This document shows positions 35,697-44,376 of a DNA stretch of 64,000 nt, piece by piece. Under the pieces are notes generated by a model. That model saw nothing but the letters and a program-made list of their open reading frames with translations. It was not told the origin of the DNA and did no database searches. A program made the position numbers and the translations under genes. Numbering within the stretch: the first letter of the stretch is position 1; every line of letters begins with the position of its first letter. The DNA is from Gordonia sp. PP30 (GTDB taxonomy: Bacteria; Actinomycetota; Actinomycetes; Mycobacteriales; Mycobacteriaceae), in the NCBI RefSeq assembly GCF_023100845.1, contig NZ_CP095864.1, positions 3,224,001-3,288,000 on the forward strand, given 5' to 3'.

Positions 35697-36929
35697 ATGC
35701 GGGTCCTTCGATCGCGCGCGACGACGCCGGGACGCCGCCGTACCGCGGCGTCGTCACCGTTCGACGTACCGTCCGGCGACGGCTTCCTCGGCGTCCGCCA
35801 CGAGTCCGGCACCCTGTTCACGACGCTCACCGTCGGCCCCGGTCCCGCGCGCCCCCACCGCGTCGACCGGCCGTGGCCCGACCTCGGGCCGGGCGCCGTG
35901 CTGCCGCTGGCCCTGGTGGCGCAGTGGATGCGTCACCCCGACGCCGCGGCCACCGAGCTGACCGTGAGCTGTCGCGGCTCCGGCTGCGTCGGCGACGGCC
36001 CGGCCGCGGCCGCCTACCGCGGGCTGACCGGCCCGCTCTCGATCGCGGCGGACCGCGGCGTCCAGCTGCGGCTCCGATTCGCCCCGCTCGCACACCCGGA
36101 GCTGGTGGCCCGGCACGGTTCCGGCAGCGCCGCACCACTGCGGGCCTGCGTCTCGGCGACCCGCAGGCTCGCGGTGCTGCTGCGGTCCGGCGGCCTCGCC
36201 GTGACCGCGCTGACCGCGGCCGAACTGACCGCCGCGGCACCGTCCACCGACCCGATCGCCGGTGACCCGCCGGACGCCGGGCACGACGATCCCGGTGCCC
36301 TGATCGGTGCCCTGACCGCGCAGTGCGCGGGCACGCCGCGGACCGCGACTCTCCTCTGGCGGCCGGGCCGCCCCGAGCCGCGGGTCTCTCTCGACCCCGA
36401 CGGTCCGGCGCTTCCCGCGGCGACCGTCGCCGCCCTCACCGCCGCCGCCCTGCCCTGCGGCGGTTCCGGCCCGATCGTCGGCGCCGATCACGCCGGTCAC
36501 CCGATCGGCCTGCGCCTGGCCGGCCCGGGGATCGCCGAGGCGACGATCACCGGCGAACTCGACCTGGTCCGGCGGATCGTCGCCCGGCTCGCCGCGACCG
36601 GTGTCTCCGCGGCGGTGTTCACCGATAGTCCCGAGCGGTGGGCCGGCCTGATCGACGCGGTCGGCGACCCCGCGCTCCTGCACGCGGCCTCCGGCGGCAC
36701 CGCGCGAGTGCTGGTCGACGACCGGCCGGATCGGCGCCTCGGCCCTCTCGACGGGCACACCGTGCTGCGGGTGGCCGGCCCCGGGACCGTCGTCGACGCT
36801 CCGCCGGAATCGCCTGCCCTGCACCAGGATCCGTCCGACCCACGACGGGCCGTCGCCGTCGGCGGCGGCCGCTCGATCCCGGTGCGCCTGGTCGGCACCC
36901 CCGCCGAGGACGCCCTGCTACGGGCGTGA
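35697..36929 (+). CDS. eccE: Type VII secretion-associated EccE-like protein
   Basis: 410 residues from ATG 35697 with GGGGGAGG upstream. The segment GDGFLGVRHESGTLFTTLTV matches the opening of the EccE soluble domain, and the whole Ala/Gly-rich fold fits EccE. Family members normally begin with two membrane helices; here the first 30 residues are basic and no helix is visible, so the protein is either N-terminally truncated or a soluble variant. It is divergent from eccB by 108 bp. The call rests on context plus the weak domain match. Confidence 0.68.
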   Translation: MRVLRSRATTPGRRRTAASSPFDVPSGDGFLGVRHESGTLFTTLTVGPGPARPHRVDRPWPDLGPGAVLPLALVAQWMRHPDAAATELTVSCRGSGCVGDGPAAAAYRGLTGPLSIAADRGVQLRLRFAPLAHPELVARHGSGSAAPLRACVSATRRLAVLLRSGGLAVTALTAAELTAAAPSTDPIAGDPPDAGHDDPGALIGALTAQCAGTPRTATLLWRPGRPEPRVSLDPDGPALPAATVAALTAAALPCGGSGPIVGADHAGHPIGLRLAGPGIAEATITGELDLVRRIVARLAATGVSAAVFTDSPERWAGLIDAVGDPALLHAASGGTARVLVDDRPDRRLGPLDGHTVLRVAGPGTVVDAPPESPALHQDPSDPRRAVAVGGGRSIPVRLVGTPAEDALLRA

Positions 36930-36958
36930 GCGTGAGATCCCCGGAGCCGGCGAGGGAC

Positions 36959-37026
36959 GTGGCAGCGTTGGCGTACGGAAGCAGCGCTCGCGAACGCTGC
37001 TTCTGTTCCGGGTCGCTGCTACGTGC
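36959..37026. repeat. 68-bp hairpin repeat, copy 1
   Basis: A 68-bp sequence between the convergent eccE and manA genes, about 80 percent identical over its full length to 55682-55749. Its core AGCAGCG-CTCGCGAA-CGCTGCT is a stem-loop, and a further CGCTGCTACGTGC tail could pair with the start. It is likely both a dispersed repeat and a transcription terminator. Confidence 0.7.
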
Positions 37027-37033
37027 GCCAGGA

Positions 37034-38266
37034 CTAGCCAGTCAGCGGTACCCGGGAACGGAAGAACACCGCGTGCGCCGACGCGGCGTGCACCACCACA
37101 TCGGGATCGGAGTCGGCCAGCCACAGCGCGTCGCCGCATCGCACGGTGCAGCGGCGGCCGTCCGGACCGGCCACCTCGATGCGGCCGGCGGTGACGGTCA
37201 GGATCTGCGGACCGGGCATGTCGAAGCTGACGCTCGCCGGGGCGCGCAGCGCGGTGCCGTCGAGTTCCACCCGGGACAACCGGAATTCGGGGGCCGGCGT
37301 CAGATAGATCCGTTCGGCGCCGACGGTCTGGATGTCGGGCATCAGCTCCGCGCGGGAGACCGGGTGGAAGTCGAGCACGCGGAGCAGTTCGGGCACGTCG
37401 ATGTGCTTCGGGGTCAGTCCGCCGCGAAGCACGTTGTCGGAGTTGGCCATCGCCTCCACCGCGGACCCGCGCAGGTACGCGTGCAGATTGCCGGCGGCCA
37501 GATAGATCGCCTCCCCGGGACGCAGGCGCACGAAGTTCAGGAGCAGGGCGGCGAGCACGCCGGGGTCGTTCGGGTAGGCCTCCCCCAGTTCGAGCACCGC
37601 GCGCAGTTCGTCGGCGAACGGCGTCGCGCCGCGCTCCAGGGCCGCGATCGCACCGGTCAGCACCTGCGGGACCAGCGTGGCGATCACCGGCTCGGGCAGC
37701 GTCAGCCAGGTGGTGAAGACCGCCCGCAGCCCGTCGCGGTCCGGCGCTCCGACGAGCATGCCGAGCGCCGAGTCGAGGCCGGGGACCTGCAGGCTGCGCA
37801 GGAGCTCGACGGTCACCGCGGGGTCGCGGAATCCGGCCAGCGCCTCGAAGTCGCTCAGCGCCACGACCACTTCCGGCTTGTGCCACGAATCGCGGTAGTT
37901 GCGCCGCGGATCGTCCGGGGCCAGGCCCGCGGCGTTCTCCGCGGCGAATCCCACCCGTGCCTGCTCGGAACTCGGGTGCGCCTGCAGGGACAGCGGTTCG
38001 TCGGCGGCCAGGACCTTCACCAGGAACGGCAGCCGTCCCTCGAAGGCGGCGGCGGTGCGCGTGCCGAGCGCGGCGGCCGGGTCGTCGTCGATCACGGCCA
38101 GCAGGTCGCCGGGGGTGCCGTCGAGCCGGGCGGGCGACGCCGGGTGCGCACCGAACCACAGCTCGGCCTCCGGGTGGGCCGACGGCGCGGACCGGCCCTG
38201 GAGTTCGGCGATCGCGGTGCGTGAACCCCACGCGTAGGGGCGTACCACCCCCTTGAGCACCTTCAT
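37034..38266 (-). CDS. manA: Mannose-6-phosphate isomerase, class I
   Basis: 410 residues, cupin-type zinc enzyme interconverting fructose-6-P and mannose-6-P, feeding GDP-mannose, PIM and lipoarabinomannan synthesis. Motifs: MKVLKGVVRPYAWGSRTAIA start; zinc ligands in SLQAHPSSEQA (Gln, His) and KPEVVVALSDFEALAGFR (Glu); NLHAYLRGSAVEAMANSDNV (His and the active-site region); RGGLTPKHIDVPELL. The ATG at 38266 gives the standard length. The SIS-type gene lies 65 bp upstream on the same strand, as next to M. tuberculosis Rv3255c. Confidence 0.96.
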   Translation of the reverse strand: MKVLKGVVRPYAWGSRTAIAELQGRSAPSAHPEAELWFGAHPASPARLDGTPGDLLAVIDDDPAAALGTRTAAAFEGRLPFLVKVLAADEPLSLQAHPSSEQARVGFAAENAAGLAPDDPRRNYRDSWHKPEVVVALSDFEALAGFRDPAVTVELLRSLQVPGLDSALGMLVGAPDRDGLRAVFTTWLTLPEPVIATLVPQVLTGAIAALERGATPFADELRAVLELGEAYPNDPGVLAALLLNFVRLRPGEAIYLAAGNLHAYLRGSAVEAMANSDNVLRGGLTPKHIDVPELLRVLDFHPVSRAELMPDIQTVGAERIYLTPAPEFRLSRVELDGTALRAPASVSFDMPGPQILTVTAGRIEVAGPDGRRCTVRCGDALWLADSDPDVVVHAASAHAVFFRSRVPLTG

Positions 38267-38330
38267 TCCAGCGTCCTGTCCGTCATCCCCGCACCCGGTG
38301 TCCCCGTGTTCGGCCCCGCCATCGTCTCAT

Positions 38331-39452
38331 TCATTCTGCCCCGGTCAGCGCCAGGTAGGCCGCGGCGAGTTGGGCTCGCACGACGATCACCAGGTAGGCG
38401 CCCAGATCGGCCGGGGTATCGGCGAGCGCCTCGGCCCCGCCGGACGGGTTCGCCGGGGGCGGGCCGGCGTCGTCAACCTGCTCGGTCACCACGTCGACCG
38501 CGCGGTCGCCGATGCGCCGGTGGGCGAACCAGGATCGCGCGGCGAGGGTCACCAGGAACGCCCGGATCGGGTCGCGCGCCGGCGGTCCGTCGAACTCCGG
38601 GTCGTAGAAGAGCGATTCGGCCGGCGCCGGCGCACCGCGGCCGGCGAGCACTGCCAGGATCCGGGCTTCCTCGGCGACGGCGGCGGGCACGCCGCCGATC
38701 TCGAAGAACGCGGCGGCCGCCTGTGCGGCGGCCGCGGCCGCGGCCGGGGTGTCCCCGGTCCAGGCCAGTCCGTGGCCGGCCGCGCGCATCGCCAGCAGTT
38801 TCGCCTGGTTATGGAAGCTCTCCTGACCCGGATGCCCGACGGCGGCCTCGGCGTCGAGCCGGTCGGCGAGCTCGGCGAGCGGCTCGGGCCGCGGCGCCAC
38901 CCGCACGGCGGCGAGCCCGGTCAGCACGGCGCTCAGACCCGCGACGTGACCGGTGAACCGGAAGCGCGGATCGATCGACAGCCGCGGTGCGAGGTTCACG
39001 AACTCGGCGGCCCCGCGGCGGCCGACGCCTGCGGCCTCGGCCAGCGGGCCTTCGAGCGGTGCGAGGACGACGATCTCGGCGCGGCGCCGCGCGGCACGGG
39101 CGAGCGCGTCGGAGAGCAGCGGGTCGCCGGCGTCGTCGCCCAGCACCACCACCACGTCGAGCGGTCCGATCCAGCCGGGCAGCACCGGCACCACGACCAG
39201 CGGTACGTCGATCCGCCCGCCGAAAGCGGCGACCACCAGCGCGGACGCGCGCGCACCGACGGTCCCGCCGCCGGTGACGATCACGACGGCCCGCGGCCGC
39301 AGCGTGGACAGGGGTTCCAGCACGCCCTCGGCTTGCGCCTCCGCGACGGCGCGCACCTGGGCACCTGCCATCGCGGCACTGCGCAGCAGACCGTCGCGGT
39401 CGACGGAGTACAGCGACTCCACGTCGTCCAGATCGTCGATGATGGCGGGCAT
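38331..39452 (-). CDS. SIS-domain-like (TobH-type) protein, Rv3256c homologue
   Basis: 373 residues from ATG 39452 (MPAIIDDLDDVESLYSVDRD); the longer frame upstream is antisense noise. Sugar-isomerase-like segments appear: VVIVTGGGTVGARASALVVA, LVVVPVLPGWIGPLDVVVVL, LARAARRRAEIVVLAPLEG, and LAARSWFAHRRIGDRAVDVV. In mycobacteria this protein sits between manA and manB and is annotated TobH or bifunctional phosphoglucose/phosphomannose isomerase-like; activity is unproven. Here the adjacent manB is absent. Confidence 0.78.
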   Translation of the reverse strand: MPAIIDDLDDVESLYSVDRDGLLRSAAMAGAQVRAVAEAQAEGVLEPLSTLRPRAVVIVTGGGTVGARASALVVAAFGGRIDVPLVVVPVLPGWIGPLDVVVVLGDDAGDPLLSDALARAARRRAEIVVLAPLEGPLAEAAGVGRRGAAEFVNLAPRLSIDPRFRFTGHVAGLSAVLTGLAAVRVAPRPEPLAELADRLDAEAAVGHPGQESFHNQAKLLAMRAAGHGLAWTGDTPAAAAAAAQAAAAFFEIGGVPAAVAEEARILAVLAGRGAPAPAESLFYDPEFDGPPARDPIRAFLVTLAARSWFAHRRIGDRAVDVVTEQVDDAGPPPANPSGGAEALADTPADLGAYLVIVVRAQLAAAYLALTGAE

Positions 39453-39480
39453 GGTCACACGATGCGCGCGGTGAGCGGGG

Positions 39481-39960
39481 TCAGTCAACCGGGTCCGGGA
39501 GCACCCGCAGGTGCCCACGACGACCCGGGCGCGGACCGGCGGCCGGAGCGCTCCGCGCGGACTCCCGTTCGGCGCGATGGCGGCCCGGTTCGTCGGCGCC
39601 GCGACGCGGACCCGGCCGCAGGTCCAAGGCGGCGTCGACATCGGCGCGCGAGGTGAACGACGGCAGCGGCGGCAGCCCGGGGCCGCCGCCGACGGCACCG
39701 GCTTCGCGCACCACGTCGGCGAGGGCGGTGAGGTCCTGGTCCTCGGCGGGCTGCACGAAGTCACGCTCACTGCGCAGCAGTTCCCAGCCGCGGGGCACGG
39801 TGATCCGGTCGGCGTGCTCGGAACACAGATCCCAGGAGTGCGGCTCGTCAGCGCCGGCCAGCGGCCCGACGACCGCCGTCGACTCGGCGTAGACGAAGGT
39901 CAGGGTGGCGACCGCGAGGCGCGAGCACCCGGGACGGCAGCACTGACGGGGAGCGTTCAC
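39481..39960 (-). CDS. DUF3499 family protein (Rv3258c homologue)
   Basis: 159 residues from a GTG at 39960 (VNAPRQCCRPGCSRLAVATL); an ATG at 39999 (MSARGGPDDR) is an alternative but the family usually begins close to the Cys cluster. Conserved features are CCRPGC near the start, LTFVYAESTAVVGPLA, and WDLCSEHADRITVPRGWELL, a likely zinc site built from the early cysteines plus CxxH. The function is unknown. It diverges from the metallopeptidase-like gene with 72 bp between. Confidence 0.85.
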   Translation of the reverse strand: MNAPRQCCRPGCSRLAVATLTFVYAESTAVVGPLAGADEPHSWDLCSEHADRITVPRGWELLRSERDFVQPAEDQDLTALADVVREAGAVGGGPGLPPLPSFTSRADVDAALDLRPGPRRGADEPGRHRAERESARSAPAAGPRPGRRGHLRVLPDPVD

Positions 39961-40032
39961 GAAGGTCAGCCTATCGTCTGGACCGCCGCGGGCAGACATC
40001 GACACGCATCGGCCGCGCGTAGACTGCCGCCT

Positions 40033-40527
40033 ATGCGCTTTCGACCGGCGACTCCGCGCGAGCTCCTCGTCCCGCCGCGGCGCACGCGCGACCGGCACGG
40101 CCGGGGTCTGCGCGGCCCGCTGCTGCCGCCCGTGGTGCCCGCCTACCGGACCCGCGCCGACCGCTTCGACCGGGCGGCGACGGCCGCCTTCGCCGAGCTC
40201 GACGCGCTCTGGCACGACCGGCTCACCGATCTCGACGTGGCCGTCGACGACATCCCGCGCATGCTGCCCCGCGACCTGGACACCGTGCAGTGGCCCGAGG
40301 AGGTCACCGCGGACGGCCCGGTCCCCCTCGCCCGGCTGATCGGCGCGGGCGTCGACGCCCGCGGGCGCTCGACCCGCGCGCAGCTGATCCTGTTCCGGCG
40401 GCCCATCGAGCTGCGGGCCACCGGCGACGAGGAACTGCCGGAGATCCTCCGCGAGGTACTGATCCAGCAGATCGCCACCTATCTGGGCGTGGACGAGGAG
40501 ACCGTCGAGGACGGCCCGGAACTCTGA
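40033..40527 (+). CDS. Metallopeptidase-family (zincin_1-like) protein, HExxH missing
   Basis: 164 residues from ATG 40033. Position and the stretch FAELDALWHDRLTDLDVAVD match the small 'metallopeptidase family' protein Rv3259 that lies next to whiB2. The segment where zincins carry HExxH reads EVLIQQIATYLGVDEE, with neither His nor the catalytic Glu, so peptidase activity is unlikely. The very basic N-terminus (PPRRTRDRHGRGLRG) is notable. It is convergent with whiB2 across a terminator hairpin. Confidence 0.78.
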   Translation: MRFRPATPRELLVPPRRTRDRHGRGLRGPLLPPVVPAYRTRADRFDRAATAAFAELDALWHDRLTDLDVAVDDIPRMLPRDLDTVQWPEEVTADGPVPLARLIGAGVDARGRSTRAQLILFRRPIELRATGDEELPEILREVLIQQIATYLGVDEETVEDGPEL

Positions 40528-40547
40528 CTCGGCACCCCGGAGACGAC

Positions 40548-40579
40548 ACCGGCCCGGCAGCTCACGCTGCCGGGCCGGT
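40548..40579. terminator. Bidirectional terminator between metallopeptidase-like gene and whiB2
   Basis: ACCGGCCCGGCAG and CTGCCGGGCCGGT form a perfect 13-bp stem around CTCACG, between two convergent genes that end at 40527 and 40594. Confidence 0.85.
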
Positions 40580-40593
40580 TCGTCATGTCTGGC

Positions 40594-40932
40594 TCAGATG
40601 ATGCCGCGCTTGAGACGGCGGCGCTCCCGCTCGGACAGGCCGCCCCAGATCCCGAAACGCTCGTCATTGCCCAGCGCGTATTCGAGGCACTCGGCCTTGA
40701 CCTCGCAGCCGTGGCAGATCCGCTTCGCTTCGCGGGTCGAGCCGCCCTTCTCCGGGAAGAACGCCTCGGGGTCGGTCTGTGCGCAGAGCGCGCGCTCCTG
40801 CCACTGGTCCTCGGCGTCGTCGATGAACGCGTCGAAGCCTTCGGGCACCACCGAGAGATGGCTGCCGTCGGTGGTGAAGACCGAACTCGACGACGAGATA
40901 CCGGTTTGTGTTCCGTGGCCCGCTGACGTCAT
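40594..40932 (-). CDS. whiB2: WhiB-family iron-sulfur regulator, WhiB2-like
   Basis: 112 residues from ATG 40932 with GGGAGG upstream. Four cluster-binding cysteines C50, C73, C76 and C82 (ALCAQTDPEAFFPEKGG; ICHGCEVKAEC), the GIWGG turn (family G[VI]WGG) and the basic tail RERRRLKRGII. WhiB proteins carry a 4Fe-4S cluster and act with the principal sigma factor; WhiB2/WhmD controls septation and is essential in mycobacteria. The neighbours (fbiA-fbiB divergent, DUF3499 and metallopeptidase-like) match whiB2 in M. tuberculosis. A perfect inverted repeat lies 80 bp upstream. Confidence 0.94.
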   Translation of the reverse strand: MTSAGHGTQTGISSSSSVFTTDGSHLSVVPEGFDAFIDDAEDQWQERALCAQTDPEAFFPEKGGSTREAKRICHGCEVKAECLEYALGNDERFGIWGGLSERERRRLKRGII

Positions 40933-41010
40933 CGCCGCCTCCCTGCTCGATATGGTCGTGGGTCTCGCGTCGTGCGATCCCCAAGAGCGAATGCGGCGAA
41001 GCGTCCGCTG

Positions 41011-41028
41011 AATCACACAGTTGTGATT
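41011..41028. promoter_or_regulatory. Perfect inverted repeat upstream of whiB2
   Basis: AATCACA-CAGT-TGTGATT is a perfect 7-bp dyad, and the overlapping TGTG-ATTA-CACA is a second one. The site lies in the whiB2/fbiA divergent region, 79 bp upstream of whiB2. It probably binds a dimeric regulator; half-sites TGTGA resemble CRP/FNR-type sites but in inverted arrangement. Confidence 0.5.
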
Positions 41029-41207
41029 ACACACGGAAGCGGGCGCCACGGTCAAGCGAACGGCGAAGATTCCTTAATATCACCTGAAAGTCGCCGGCGC
41101 TGCACGGCGCGCCATACTTTCAGCGTTTTCGGCGTGTCGGGCAAACGGACGACCCCTCCGCCGCCCGGAACCGCGCACCCGGGACCGCCGGAAGTAGGGT
41201 GTTCGAT

Positions 41208-42245
41208 GTGAAGGTGACGGTACTGGTCGGGGGCGTCGGCGGCGCCCGGTTCCTGCAGGGTGTCCGGGAGGTCTTCGGGCGCACCCCCTTCCCCGCGGTC
41301 GACGCTCCCGCCGACGGCGAGCCCGTCGCCACGGCGCCCGCGAACGAGGTCACGGCGATCGTCAACGTCGGCGACGACGCCTGGATGCACGGCGTGCGCA
41401 TCTGCCCGGATCTCGACACGTGCATGTACACCCTGGGCGACGGCATCGACACCGACCGCGGCTGGGGCCGCCGCGAGGAGACCTGGCACGCCAAGGAGGA
41501 GCTGGCCGCGTACGGCGCCGACCCCGACTGGTTCGGTCTCGGCGACCGCGATCTGGCCACCCATCTGATCCGGACGCAGATGCTCGATGCCGGATACCGG
41601 CTGTCCGACATCGCCGCGGCCCTGTGCCGGCGCTGGCAGCCCGGCGTGCGGCTGCTCCCGGTGACCGACGACCGGCACGAGACGCACGTAGTGGTCGACA
41701 AGCCCGGCGGCGAACCCGGCGAACGGATCGCCATGCACTTCCAGGAGTGGTGGGTGCGCTACCGGGCGCAGCTGCCCACCCACAGCTTCGCCCACGTCGG
41801 GCAGCCGGGCACCGAGACCGCGCCGGCGCCCGGGGTGCAGGCGGCGATCGACGAGGCCGACATCGTGCTCCTGGCGCCGAGCAACCCGGTGGTCTCGATC
41901 GGCGCCATCACCTCGGTGCCGGGGATCCGTGCCGCGCTCCGCCGCACCTGCGCGCCGGTGGTCGGCGTCAGCCCGGTGATCGACGACAAGCCGCTGCGCG
42001 GTATGGCCGACGAGTGTCTATCGGTGATCGGCGTGCCGACGACGGCGCGGGCGATCGCCGAGCACTACGGCGCGCGCGGCGGAAACGGGCTGCTCGACGG
42101 CTGGCTGGTGGCCCCCGGCGATGCCGCGGCCGCCACCCCGATCGACGGTATCGCCGTCGCCGAGGCACCGCTGCTGATGACCGATCCGGCGGCCACCGCC
42201 GCGATGGTGCGCGCCGCGTGCGCGCTCGGCGGGGTGCCGGTGTGA
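41208..42245 (+). CDS. fbiA: 2-phospho-L-lactate/phosphoenolpyruvate transferase FbiA (CofD)
   Basis: 345 residues from GTG 41208 ([20 protein letters not shown] after initiation); a GTG at 41199 is the alternative. FbiA moves the enolpyruvyl/lactyl phosphate from its guanylyl-activated form onto FO to give (dehydro-)F420-0. Signature parts: [41 protein letters not shown], and [20 protein letters not shown]. It overlaps fbiB by 4 bp (GTGA) and is divergent from whiB2. Confidence 0.96.
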   Translation: MKVTVLVGGVGGARFLQGVREVFGRTPFPAVDAPADGEPVATAPANEVTAIVNVGDDAWMHGVRICPDLDTCMYTLGDGIDTDRGWGRREETWHAKEELAAYGADPDWFGLGDRDLATHLIRTQMLDAGYRLSDIAAALCRRWQPGVRLLPVTDDRHETHVVVDKPGGEPGERIAMHFQEWWVRYRAQLPTHSFAHVGQPGTETAPAPGVQAAIDEADIVLLAPSNPVVSIGAITSVPGIRAALRRTCAPVVGVSPVIDDKPLRGMADECLSVIGVPTTARAIAEHYGARGGNGLLDGWLVAPGDAAAATPIDGIAVAEAPLLMTDPAATAAMVRAACALGGVPV

Positions 42246-43579
42246 CCGATCACGCGGCGGCCGGGGAACTGACCCTCCGGCCGGTGACCGGACTCGGCGA
42301 ATTCGGCCCGGACAGCGACCTCGCGGGTGAGCTGCTCGCGGCCGCGCCGTGGATCGCCGACGACGACGTCGTGGTGGTCACCAGCAAGGTCTTCTCCAAG
42401 ATCGAGGGCCGCACGGTGCCCGCTCCGTCCGATCCGGATGAGCGGGATGCGTTGCGCCGCAAGCTGATCGACGACGAGACCGTGCGCGTCGTGGCCCGCC
42501 GCGACCGGCTGCTGATCACCGAGAACCGCAACGGCCTGGTGCAGGCCGCCGCGGGCGTGGACGGATCCAACGTCGCCACCGATCAGCTGGCGCTGCTGCC
42601 GCTCGACCCCGACGCCAGCGCGGCGCGGCTGCGCGCGGAGTTCGCCGCCCGCGGCCGCCACGTGGCCGTGCTGGTGACCGACACCATGGGGCGGGCCTGG
42701 CGGGCCGGGCAGACCGACGTCGCGATCGGGGCGGCCGGGATCGCGGTCCGGCACGGCTACGAGGGCACCGTCGACGCGCACGGGAATCCGCTGGTGGTCA
42801 CCGACATCGCCGTCGCCGACGAGCTGGCCGCCGCCGCCGACCTGGTGAAGGGGAAACTCGGCGGCATCCCGGTCGCCGTCGTGCGCGGCCTGGCGCCGGT
42901 CGACGACGGCAGCAACGCCCGCGATCTGGTGCGCGACCCGGCGTCGGACATGTTCCGGCTCGGCACCGACGACGCGCTCGCGCAGGGCCGGCGCCAGGCG
43001 CTGCTCACCCGGCGCAGCGTGCGGGCGTTCGCGCCCGGCGCCGTCGATCCGGATCTCCTGCACGCCGCCTTCGCCGAGGCGCTGACCGCGCCGGCGCCGC
43101 ACCACACCCATCCGGTGCGGTTCGTCTGGGTGCGCGATGCCGGGCGGCGGGCGGCGCTCCTCGACGCGATGGCCGAGGACTGGCGCGCGGATCTGGCCGG
43201 CGACGCCAAGTCCGCGTCGTCGATCGACAAGCGGGTGGCGCGCGGGCAGATCCTGTACGACGCCCCGGAACTCGTGATCCCGGTGCTGACCGGCGACGGC
43301 ATGCACGTCTACCCCGACGACCGCCGCAACGACTGCGAGGACACCATGTTCACCGTCGCCGCGGGCGCGGCGGTCGGGTATCTGCTGGTCGCGCTCTCGG
43401 TGCGCGGGGTCGGCAGTTGCTGGGTGGGTTCGACGATCTTCGCCGCGCCCACCGTGCGGCGCGTGCTCGACCTGCCCGAGCACTGGGCACCGCTCGGTGC
43501 CGTCGCGATCGGCCGGCCGGCCGACGATCCCGGGCTCCGCGGGCCCGCCGACGCCGAAGGACTGGTGGTGCTCCGATGA
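42242..43579 (+). CDS. fbiB: Bifunctional F420 glutamyl ligase / dehydro-F420 reductase FbiB
   Basis: 445 residues from GTG 42242, overlapping fbiA. Residues 1-245 are the CofE gamma-glutamyl ligase domain ([57 protein letters not shown]). Residues about 255-445 are the FMN-binding nitroreductase-like domain ([40 protein letters not shown]). The first adds glutamates to F420-0; the second reduces dehydro-F420. The fusion is characteristic of Actinobacteria. Its stop overlaps the NUDIX gene (ATGA). Confidence 0.96.
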   Translation: MTDHAAAGELTLRPVTGLGEFGPDSDLAGELLAAAPWIADDDVVVVTSKVFSKIEGRTVPAPSDPDERDALRRKLIDDETVRVVARRDRLLITENRNGLVQAAAGVDGSNVATDQLALLPLDPDASAARLRAEFAARGRHVAVLVTDTMGRAWRAGQTDVAIGAAGIAVRHGYEGTVDAHGNPLVVTDIAVADELAAAADLVKGKLGGIPVAVVRGLAPVDDGSNARDLVRDPASDMFRLGTDDALAQGRRQALLTRRSVRAFAPGAVDPDLLHAAFAEALTAPAPHHTHPVRFVWVRDAGRRAALLDAMAEDWRADLAGDAKSASSIDKRVARGQILYDAPELVIPVLTGDGMHVYPDDRRNDCEDTMFTVAAGAAVGYLLVALSVRGVGSCWVGSTIFAAPTVRRVLDLPEHWAPLGAVAIGRPADDPGLRGPADAEGLVVLR

Positions 43580-44160
43580 CCGAGCGATTGGCGGCGTCGA
43601 CGCGCTCCGCGCTGACCGCGTGGACCGCGCCGGACGCCGAGCAGGATGCCCTGCGACACACGTACCTGGCGTTCCTGGACGCCGCCGCGAATCCGTGCGA
43701 GCGGGCGTGTGTCCCCGGGCATGTCACAGCGTCGGCGATCGTCTTCGACGCGACCGGGGAGCACGTGCTCCTGACCCTGCATCCGCGCGTCGGCATGTGG
43801 GTGCAGCTGGGTGGTCATTGCGAGCCCGGCGACCCCGGGCTCGCCGCGGCCGCACTGCGCGAGGCGACCGAGGAGTCCGGTCTCACCGGCCTCACGCTCA
43901 GCGCCGGGCCGGTGCACCTGCACACCCACCCGATCACCTGCTCGCTGGGACAGCCGACCCGACATCTGGATGTGCGCTTCGGCGCCGTCGCCCCGGCCAC
44001 CGGTGACGGCATCCCGCCGACGCCGGTGCGCAGCAGCGAATCGGTCGATCTCGCCTGGTGGCCGGTCGACGCCCTCCCCGACGAGGTCGACGCCGTGACG
44101 GTCCCGCCGCTGATCGCCCACGCCCGCACCGCCCTGCGCGCGCAGGGTCTCCTCCCCTAA
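43576..44160 (+). CDS. NUDIX hydrolase
   Basis: 194 residues from ATG 43576, coupled to fbiB by an ATGA overlap, so it is third in fbiA-fbiB-nudix. Nudix box variant [20 protein letters not shown] followed by ESGL: the REATEE core with metal-binding glutamates is intact, though the first conserved Glu is Asp and the spacing is one longer. The family hydrolyses X-linked nucleoside diphosphates. The substrate is unknown; co-transcription with F420 genes hints at a link to nucleotide-activated intermediates, which is inference. Confidence 0.88.
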   Translation: MTERLAASTRSALTAWTAPDAEQDALRHTYLAFLDAAANPCERACVPGHVTASAIVFDATGEHVLLTLHPRVGMWVQLGGHCEPGDPGLAAAALREATEESGLTGLTLSAGPVHLHTHPITCSLGQPTRHLDVRFGAVAPATGDGIPPTPVRSSESVDLAWWPVDALPDEVDAVTVPPLIAHARTALRAQGLLP

Positions 44161-44200
44161 GTCCCTCTCCGGCCCGTTCCCCCGCTGGCCCTCTGCCCCT

Positions 44201-44236
44201 CCGGCCCCGGACGCAGCGACGCGAGTCCGGGGCCGG
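44201..44236. terminator. Hairpin 1 between NUDIX gene and glgC
   Basis: CCGGCCCCGGAC and GTCCGGGGCCGG pair perfectly (12 bp) around a 12-nt loop, 40 bp after the NUDIX stop. Confidence 0.75.
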
Positions 44237-44238
44237 AC

Positions 44239-44299
44239 CAGTCGAATAAGTGCCCGGCAGCGCGAGCGAAGCGAGCACTACCGGGCACCTATTCGACTG
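44239..44299. terminator. Hairpin 2 between NUDIX gene and glgC (19-bp stem)
   Basis: The arms 44239-44257 and 44281-44299 match at 18 of 19 positions (CAGTCGAATA... to ...TATTCGACTG), with GTGCCCGG/CCGGGCAC nearest the loop. The loop and the next 30 bp contain repeats of GCGAGCGAAGCGAGC. Two converging transcripts (NUDIX and glgC) end here. GTCCGAAGGAC is repeated near the glgC stop. Confidence 0.78.
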
Positions 44300-44376
44300 G
44301 GCGAGCGAAGCGAGCGACCCAAACAAGAACAGCCTTCAGTCGGATGACGTCCGAAGGACGAATAGTCCGAAGGACT

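Noticed and set aside
34491..36929. 812-codon plus-strand frame through eccB and eccE
   Set aside because: Only the part from 35697 is protein-like (EccE); the rest is antisense to eccB.
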